From: Alviniconcha marisindica
Taxonomy: Eukaryota; Mollusca; Gastropoda; Provannidae
DNA: 64,000 bases
Assembly (NCBI GenBank): GCA_018857735.1
Contig: JABMCL010000715.1
Location: forward strand, 989,001 to 1,053,000
Direction of reading: 5' to 3'
The translations under genes and the position numbers were made by a program. Under the pieces are notes generated by a model, which saw only the letters and a program-made list of their open reading frames with translations, did not search any database and was not told the origin of the DNA. Shown in pieces: positions 57,401 through 64,000 of this stretch (positions are counted from its first letter, which is position 1; every line of letters starts with the position of its first letter).

Positions 57401-60319
57401 CTATTCTGCAGCTGCTCTATTTCGGACGATGAAGAAGATGGGCGAGGGGCACGACGAATACTTGCAGTGTTTTCTCGTCGCAGTGGAGATTTAGGAGACT
57501 TGGGCACAGGGGGAAGTGTGGGGGGCTTTATAATACTCCCCTGTGGGGGTCGGGGGTCATCATCAAAGTTGGTATCGAATGTGGTGTTCCATGTCTCTGT
57601 CATGGAAGCATCTGATTCATTTCCATCATCATTACCCCCTCCACTGATCCTTCGAGCCCTTTCTTCCGCTTCTTCTTCCGCAGCATGGAATGAAGCACGG
57701 AAACGAGGATTGCTGTGCAGGGCACTAAGGATGGGAGATTTGGGGGGAAGGCTTTGGTTCTGGTTGCGGTTGTTTTCTTCTCTCCTAGCTTTGCTCTCTT
57801 CTGGCTCTCCTCTCGTCTGTCTCAGTGGAACGTTACCCTGTTGTGGACCTCTGTGCACCTTCTCATCTTCATACTTTAAAGCTGCAGACTTGATGGGGCT
57901 TCTGTCATATTTCCTCATGATGTAAGGGTCTTTAGAATCAGACTCTGACTCAGAGCGATCTCTGTATTCTACAGGGTTCACCTGCGAAATTAACAGTTTT
58001 TTGTGGACATGAGGTGAGTCATTATAGTAGTCGCTGGCATCTCCGTCTCGACGTGATGGGGACATGCCATTGCGGGCAGTGTTCTCCACCCCATAGCTGT
58101 GTGCGGGAGAGATTCCGTCGCTGGTTAGGTCAACCTTGTGCTCATTCTCACGCCCCCTGGCCATATATTGTTTTTTCTTTTTGTGGTAGCACCAGACCCC
58201 CACGATGGCAATGAAGATCACAAAAACAATGATGCCGGTGATGATGCCCACAACAAGACCCACTGCCACTGGACTTTCGTCTTGCCCCAGCTGTGAGTCA
58301 TCCTCTGCAACAGATCCATAGAGGATGATTAATGACCACCATACAAAGCAATGAAGGATGCTTAATGACTGCCATACAGACACATGGAAATGATTAATGA
58401 CCACCATACAGATGCATGAAAGATGATTAATGACCACCATACAAAGCAATGAAGGATGCTTAATGACTACCATACAAACACATGGAAATGCTTAATGACC
58501 ACCATACAAAGCAATGAAGGATGCTTAATGAATGCCATACAGACACATGGAAGTGATTAATGACCACCATACAGATCTATGAAAGATGCTTAATGACCAC
58601 CATACAAAGCAATGAAGGATGCTTAATGACTACCATACAAACACATGGAAATGCTTAATGACCACCATACAGACACATGGAAGTGATTAATGACCACCAT
58701 ACAGATCCATGAAAGATGCTTAATGACCACCATACAAAGCCATGAAAGATTAATGACCATCATACAGACATATGAAGGACCACCATACAGACCTGTGAAG
58801 GCTGATGAGATGATTAATGACGGCCATACATACCCATGGAAAATGATGTCAATGTTTTGTGGCCCATAATGTATGCAATGTGTCCAGATGCATGAACAAT
58901 GAAATAATGATGCTGATTAGAAATCAGTTTGTGTAGTAAGTACATATATACCAGTGTACCAAGATCTTAGTGAGCTGGTCCAGCATAGTTCAGAAAACTG
59001 GGCTTCCCATCTTGCCTTAGTCTGTGGGATAGCTGACCCCACATCTGGCTTTCAGATGCAGTATGCATACCCTTACCTGTCCATGGACAGTGATACAGAA
59101 TCCAACATATTTCAAATTCAGTCATGTGCCTGACCATAGGATTATCTGGTGGAATGTCTTATTACAGATGTTTGGAGTTTTTTGTTGCCTGTTCTACTTC
59201 TCTAGTTATTTCTACTGCTTACTTTTGGTAGGATCAAGATGCCTTTTTGTTTCTGTTTTTTCGTTTGTTTGTTGTTGTTGTTTTGTTTTAATATATATAT
59301 TTTTGGTGGCTTCCTGCTGTTTCTCTGGGAATGTAAGACAGATGAAATACTTTATGTGCATTGACTTTGTACAGTTTAATGTACAGTGGAACAGATAAGG
59401 CAGGGATGGGGAGGGTGGAGAAAATGCTAATGACAGTATAGAAAACCAGGGCCAAGTTAGTGCTGTTTACATAAACTGTTGAGATTAGTCTATGCTTATA
59501 GCCCATGTGCTTTACTGCAACTTGGCAGGCATGCCGGTGATTGCAACTCTTTTTTTGACTGTCAGGTGCAGACTTTTTAAAACTGACCAATGTAGTAAGC
59601 TGTTTGTTTCTTTGTGTAGAATCAGTTACTTTAGGTGTCCACATTTCTTAACTCAGGACAGATTATCGTCCCTTTTCTCTTTGTTAAATATTAGCCACCT
59701 GAATTTGCATCTTCATTCCTCTTTAAAAAATAAAACTGTCACCATGACCTTGACTTTGACGGTACTAATCCAGTCTGTTTGAGCAACACTTCAGCTCATG
59801 CAGCACACTGTCCACACTGTTATACCATGACTGAGTTTGGCTGTACGACTTAGTGGATGTGACACTGATTTAGGAGGAAGAAAGTGATCAAGGAAACTTC
59901 TGAAACTTTCAGAGAAAGCATAAATCAGTTTTTATTGGTTATTCGTTTATCTTTTTATCACTGCAGTTATCAGATCACACAGGCTTTACGTTTATAAACA
60001 CGAAGAATGATGCCAAAGGAATAGTCGCGGTCATCAAGAAATCGACGTGTCAGTGAGACAGTTGCCAGTCCGCCTTCCGAAGTGATCTGGCTGGGTTTGG
60101 GACTGCCCGCTCTCAGCGTGTGGGTCTGGAAAACACAGGCAACAGCATGAAAACGAAGTCTTTGTAATCCCAGTTCAGCCAATGCAGAAGGAGAAGCTGG
60201 AGGAGGAAGGGGGGGGGGGGTGTGTGTGTGTCGGGGGGGGGGGCAGTGTTTTGTGTCGGGGGGGGGGGGGGGGCAGTGTGTGTGTTGGGGGGGGGGGGGG
60301 GGGGGGTAGTGTGTGTGTC

Positions 60320-60352
<33 letters not shown>

Positions 60353-63058
60353 TGTGTGGGGGATGGTGTGTGTCGGGGGGGGGGGGGGGGCATGTGTGTG
60401 TCGGGGGGGGGGGGGGGGCAGTGTGTGTGTGTCGGGGGGAGAGTGTGTGTCGGGGGGGGGGGGGGGGGGCAGTGTGTGTGTGGCGGAGTGTTGTGCTGGT
60501 GGGTGGGGGGGGGGGGCAGTGTGTGTGTCGGGGGGGGGGGGGCGTGTGTGTGGGGGGGGGGGGGGTGTGTCATGGGGGAGGCGGGGGGGCAGTGTGTGTC
60601 GGGGGGGGGGGGGGGGCAGTGTGTGGTGGGGGGGGGGCAGTGTGTGGGGGGGGGGGGGGGGGCAGTGTGTGTGTGTGGGGGGGGGGGGGGCAGTGTGTGG
60701 GGGGGGTGGGGGCAGTGTGTGTGTGGGGGGGCAGTGTGGTGGGGGTGGGGGGGGGTGGGGGGGGGTGCAGTGGGTGGGGGGGGAGGACAGTGATGAAAGA
60801 GAAGCAAAAAAGGAAGAAAACAAGATGGGGGGTGGGGGGGGGGAACAGAATGGAAAGGAAGAAGAGAAGAAACAGCAGGAGTAGAAGGAACGGGGGGGTA
60901 GGGATGTGGAAGGAAGAGTAGAAGAGAAGAAACAGGAGAGGGGGAGAAGGAAGAGGAGGGAAAAAGGGGGATGGAAAGAAAAGGAAGAGAAAAATAGAAG
61001 GTAAGGGGGGGGGGGGGGGGGGAACAATAGGAGAAGAAAAGGGAGGTGGAGAAAGGTGGTGAGGGAGTGGGGGTGGGGGGAGAAAACAGGTGGTGACTAA
61101 AAATAAAAATAAAAGTGGGTGGGGGGGGACTGGTGTAGGTGGGGAGGAAAGAGAAGGGGTGGGGGGGGGGGGGGCGGGCAGCAAAAGGGAGGAAGGAGAA
61201 ACCAGGGCTGAAGGTGGGGAGGGGAGGGGAACTGGTGGAGGGGCGGGGCGGGGGGGAAGGCAGGAAAAGAAGGAACGAAGAGTGAAAAAGAAGCAAGAGC
61301 AGGAGTGTTGAACAAGAAGCAGCAGAAAATACTGAATGAAAGAAGTACGCAAGAGTGTTCTGTGACTATACCCTGAATGGTCACCGACTCATCCCAACAC
61401 CAGTGTTCTGTGACTGTACCCTGAATGGTCACCGACTCATCCCAACACCAGTGTTCTGTGACTGTACCCTGAATGGTCACCGACTCATCCCAACACCAGT
61501 GTTCTGTGACTGTACCCTGAATGGTCACCGACTCATCCCAACACCAGTGTTCTGTGACTGTACCCTGAATGGTCACCGACTCATCCCAACACCAGTGTTC
61601 TGTGACTGTACCCTGAATGGTCACCGACTCATCCCAACACCAGTGTTCTGTGACTGTACCCTGAATGGTCACCGACTCACCCAACACCAGTGTTCTGTGA
61701 CTGTACCCTGAATGGTCACCGACTCATCCCAACACCAGTGTTCTGTGACTGTACCCTGAATGGTCACCGACTCATCCCAACACCAGTGTTCTGTGACTGT
61801 ACCCTGAATGGTCACCGACTCATCCCAACACCAGTGTTCTGTGACTGTACCCTGATGGTCACGACTCACCCACCACCTTCTGTGACTGTACACCTGAATG
61901 GTCACGTCGACTCATCCAACAAGTGTTCTGTGACTGTACCCTGAATGGTCACCGACTCATCCCAACACCAGTGTTCTGTGACTGTACCCTGAATGGTCAC
62001 CGACTCATCCCAACACCAGTGTTCTGTGACTGTACCCTGAATGGTCACCGACTCATCCCAACACCAGTGTTCTGTGACTGTACCCTGAATGGTCACCGAC
62101 TCATCCCAACACCAGTGTTCTGTGACTGTACCCTGAATGGTCACCGACTCATCCCAACACCAGTGTTCTGTGACTGTACCCTGAATGGTCACCGACTCAT
62201 CCCAACACCAGTGTTCTGTGACTGTACCCTGAATGGTCACCGACTCATCCCAACACCAGTGTTCTGTGACTGTACCCTGAATGGTCACCGACTCATCCCA
62301 ACACCAGTGTTCTGTGACTGTACCCTGAATGGTCACCGACTCATCCCAACACCAGTGTTCTGTGACTGTACCCTGAATGGTCACCGACTCATCCCAACAC
62401 CAGTGTTCTGTGACTGTACCCTGAATGGTCACCGACTCATCCCAACACCAGTGTTCTGTGACTGTACCCTGACTGATCACTGACTCATCCCAACACCAGT
62501 GTTCTGTGACTGTACCCTGAGTGGTCACTGACTCACTCCACCACCTAATCTGTGACTAGAGTGATCACGCTAGACATTTTTCAAACTGGTGTCATGTAAC
62601 ATCTGTAAGATGACAAAAGCTGCTCATGGAAACCAGTCAGATGGTCACTGTAACCAGCCACATACACAGCTGTCTACTAGTACCACAGCTCTATTACAAT
62701 ACTAGCAAACACCCTGCTCCCTTCCCTGGCTAGAACACACAAACACTCTCTGGGCTGCATTCTTTTTCTTTTGAATGTTTTTAAGAACCGGTCACCCTGG
62801 ACTATACCCTAAATGGTCACCAACTCACCCCACCATCAGTGAGATCCACCCGCAGTGTAACATCAGAATCTGATATAATGAAATCAGTGAAGGTGATGTC
62901 CATAATGGCTCGCTGGTCGTCGGGTTTGAAGCGCACTGTGCACTGTAGGACATCAGAGGTGGAACTGCCAGGCCTGCGGCTAAAGACGTTGACAACGCTG
63001 TCTGTACGCATCAGCAGATACCCCGATATGTAACAGTCACTTGCAGAGTCCATGTAGT
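53109..63058 (-). CDS. CUB-like single-pass membrane protein, long cytoplasmic tail (partial)
   Basis: Four exons on the minus strand (63058-62829, 60125-59990, 58304-56883, 54406-53109) join in phase to 1027 residues; the 5' end is beyond the right edge. Residues 1-121 resemble a CUB domain: a Cys-containing start, ITFTDFIISDSDVTLRVDLT, SEGGLATVSLTRRF and DYSFGIILRVY. Then QDDSQLGQDESP leads into one membrane helix (VAVGLVVGIITGIIVFVIFI continuing to VGVWCY), followed by a stop-transfer KKKK. The remaining 850 or so residues are cytoplasmic, Ser/Pro/Lys-rich and mostly disordered, with RRRRK and many SP sites. Two copies of a W..L..MTD.E motif lie near the C-terminus. I do not recognise the family. 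A role as a surface receptor or adhesion protein with a signalling tail is inference from architecture. Confidence 0.85.
54407..56882. other. CUB-gene intron (last)
   Basis: It holds a repeat of about 54 bp at 55150-55480 (ttgttagttagctggtgact then gagtccagtcaaccacaggg; 5-6 copies), a SINE-type tail near 56163-56215 and (AT)n near 56775-56800. No exon is visible. Confidence 0.6.
55150..55480. repeat. 54-bp minisatellite, about 5 copies
   Basis: The unit is gtatgggagttgttagttag then ctggtgactgagtccagtca and accacagggctaat. The first three are near-identical, then one longer variant. Confidence 0.94.
56883..58304 (-). CDS. CUB-like membrane protein, transmembrane exon
   Basis: A 1422-nt exon; acceptor atggatctgttgcag, donor tataatc|gtaagt. 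It encodes the juxtamembrane QDDSQLGQDESP, the helix, then a basic/acidic tail with PYIMRKYDRSP, AEEEAEERARR and SGYHAVPHVTADDYEDSD. Phase 1 at both junctions. Confidence 0.92.
58310..58830 (-). repeat. About 35-bp repeat next to the transmembrane-exon acceptor
   Basis: On the minus strand the unit is atggtggtcattaagcatct then ttcatggatctgt. The copy nearest the exon reads atggatctgt and is followed by tgcag, so the array reaches to within about five bases of the acceptor AG. About 14 copies run to 58830. Confidence 0.85.
58831..59989. other. CUB-gene intron, unique part
   Basis: No repeat array or exon is visible; AT-rich sequence with T-runs near 59250-59300. Confidence 0.5.
59990..60125 (-). 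CDS. CUB-like domain, second half (exon)
   Basis: Acceptor ctgttttccag, donor tataaac|gtaaag. It encodes THTLRAGSPKPSQITSEGGL through DYSFGIILRVYK, matching the closing strands of a CUB domain. Phase 0 in, phase 1 out. Confidence 0.85.
60205..60790. repeat. G-run / GTGTGT array, strongly quadruplex-prone
   Basis: About 600 bp on the plus strand consists of G-runs of 8-30 bases separated by cagtgtgtgtgtc-like spacers. On the transcribed CUB-gene strand it reads as C-runs. Proline-rich or glycine-rich open frames in it are artefacts. Confidence 0.95.
60791..61345. repeat. Purine-rich (GA/GGA) tract
   Basis: More than 500 bp with almost only A and G on the plus strand (gaagaagagaagaaacagca-like), with G-runs near 61004 and 61160. 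The pre-mRNA of the CUB gene would hold a long pyrimidine tract. Mirror symmetry suggests triplex potential. Confidence 0.85.
61346..62560 (-). repeat. 48-bp minisatellite derived from a CUB-exon donor, about 25 copies
   Basis: The plus-strand unit is gttctgtgactgtaccctga then atggtcaccgactcatccca and acaccagt. On the minus strand it reads actggtgttggg|atgagt then cggtgaccattcagggta, which matches the exon junction at 62829 (actgatggtggg|gtgagt then tggtgaccatttagggta). The copy nearest the exon (about 62530-62550) still reads ggtggtgga|gtgagt. In most copies the donor G is changed to A. Confidence 0.9.
62829..63058 (-). CDS. CUB-like domain, first half (exon)
   Basis: Acceptor atttttttccag, donor gatggtggg|gtgagt. 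It encodes YMDSASDCYISGYLLMRTDS through VLQCTVRFKPDDQRAIMDIT and ends VTLRVDLTDGG. It has the Cys, aromatic and acidic positions of a CUB core, though not all four disulfide cysteines. Upstream exons are outside the window. Confidence 0.85.
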
Positions 63059-63436
63059 CTGGAAAAAAATGAAGTAATCTATAAACAAATGAAATTCAAT
63101 GAGCAGAGAAACAATGATTACATTAAAGGTCCCATGAATGTTTGCTTTTACACTGAGTACAGTATAAATCATAGAGGGTTAAAAGAATCGGAAACAAAAA
63201 CATTTGGTCTTTTTCAGCATGACATTACAGGTTCCAGTGACGAACATATATATGCCATTTTGCTGATGTCAACCCCAATGACTTTGAAGTCTTAGACAAC
63301 TCCAGCAAATGAATGGCTGTCTGTACAGGACAGTGCTTCACTGCTTGCACATGACAATGACGACAAAGAAGTGCACATCAGGACCCACAAAACAGAAGAA
63401 AAGGTGCACATGGCTGATGAAGAAGAACACATGAGG

Positions 63437-63665
63437 ATGCTACATGTCTACACTCCATCTCGTACACTATGCTCTACTTTTGACACCAGCATGCTAAATA
63501 TCCAACAATACAAACGCAAGACTCATGGCTTGCGCACTTTCTCTTGCTTTGGACTCCACATTTGGAATTCAATCCCACAACACCTTAGACACTGCTCAAC
63601 CCTGTCATCTTTTAAAGCCAAACTGAAAACCTTCCTCTTCTCACAGTACTTCCGCCCCAACTAAT
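63437..63665 (+). mobile_element. LINE C-terminal fragment
   Basis: Encodes MLNIQQYKRKTHGLRTFSCF, then GLHIWNSIPQHLRHCSTLSS and FKAKLKTFLFSQYF before a stop. It closely matches 16040-16205 at the DNA level (gccaaactgaaaaccttcct in both), so it is the same LINE family. It is antisense in an intron of the CUB gene. Confidence 0.85.
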
Positions 63666-64000
63666 ATCAATACCCAGTTTCCGCTTTCACCGATACATTG
63701 ATTTTATTTTAGTACATTATAGGTCCTGCAGCAGAAATTAAAATATGGTTAATATGTGAAAGGTGCCACAACAGCAGAATGACGCTGTCCTGGCAACAGT
63801 TCTGTAGAATTCCACCACAGCTAGGAATGAAATGTTAGGCTGACTGGCTCAACTGTGTGCAGCCTGCTTTCCTCAGGAAAAATGACACCAACTTTCCATT
63901 ACAATTGTGACTCGATTTTGACATCCTGTCAAGTGCACAACATCCTAAAGAGCACAAAGCCATCACCATGATGGGTGTGATTGGATTTTGACATCCTGTC
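63666..64000. other. Right-edge sequence
   Basis: A short direct repeat, attttgacatcctgtc, occurs at about 63914 and again at the end, so another array may start past the edge. No exon is visible. Confidence 0.4.

Noticed and set aside
60113..61352. Proline-rich (minus) and glycine-rich (plus) proteins
   Set aside because: Translation of G/C homopolymer runs; the only real coding there is the exon at 59990-60125.
61902..62528. 208-codon repeat protein
   Set aside because: 48-bp array, open on both strands; its founder is an exon-intron junction, not a protein repeat.

Overview
The window reads as nuclear DNA of an animal, most likely a mollusc and plausibly a gastropod. Coding sequence is in short exons with GT..AG junctions and matching phases. 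Introns are long and full of CA, GA and AT microsatellites, a tRNA-derived SINE and LINE fragments. There are no bacterial operons, ribosome binding sites or CRISPR. The mollusc assignment is inference from the repeat style. One base is ambiguous (N near 52577).

Layout. 1-11.7 kb: no secure gene; a 46-bp satellite, several minisatellites, a broken minus-strand reverse transcriptase (about 2970-4320) and a tRNA-derived SINE. 11.9-17.9 kb, plus strand: a three-exon gene for a 227-residue protein I do not recognise. 22.5-28.5 kb, minus strand: complete five-exon NDUFAF3, a mitochondrial complex I assembly factor. 28.7-44.4 kb, plus strand: nine-exon REXO4, a DEDDh 3'-5' exonuclease. NDUFAF3 and REXO4 are head to head, with about 200 bp between start codons, so they probably share a bidirectional promoter. 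45-53 kb: mainly repeats. 53.1-63.1 kb, minus strand: the last four visible exons of a CUB-like, single-pass membrane protein with a very long disordered cytoplasmic tail; its 5' end lies beyond the right edge.

Main observation. Roughly a quarter of the window is minisatellite (about 25-30 arrays), and several arrays are built from the splice junctions of the genes they sit in. REXO4 exon 7's last codons plus its 5' splice site recur ten more times just downstream. The 3' splice site of the last REXO4 exon is preceded by eleven copies of itself. The REXO4 exon 3 acceptor recurs about seventeen times in the next intron. The 48-bp array in the CUB gene derives from an exon end plus donor, and NDUFAF3 exon 2 shows the same. 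This leaves ladders of decoy splice sites and is far more than the one or so such overlaps I would expect by chance (my rough estimate, not a computed test).

Limits. Exon models rest on homology, splice consensus and phase only. First exons of REXO4 and of the unknown gene, all untranslated ends, and the subfamilies of the mobile elements are uncertain.
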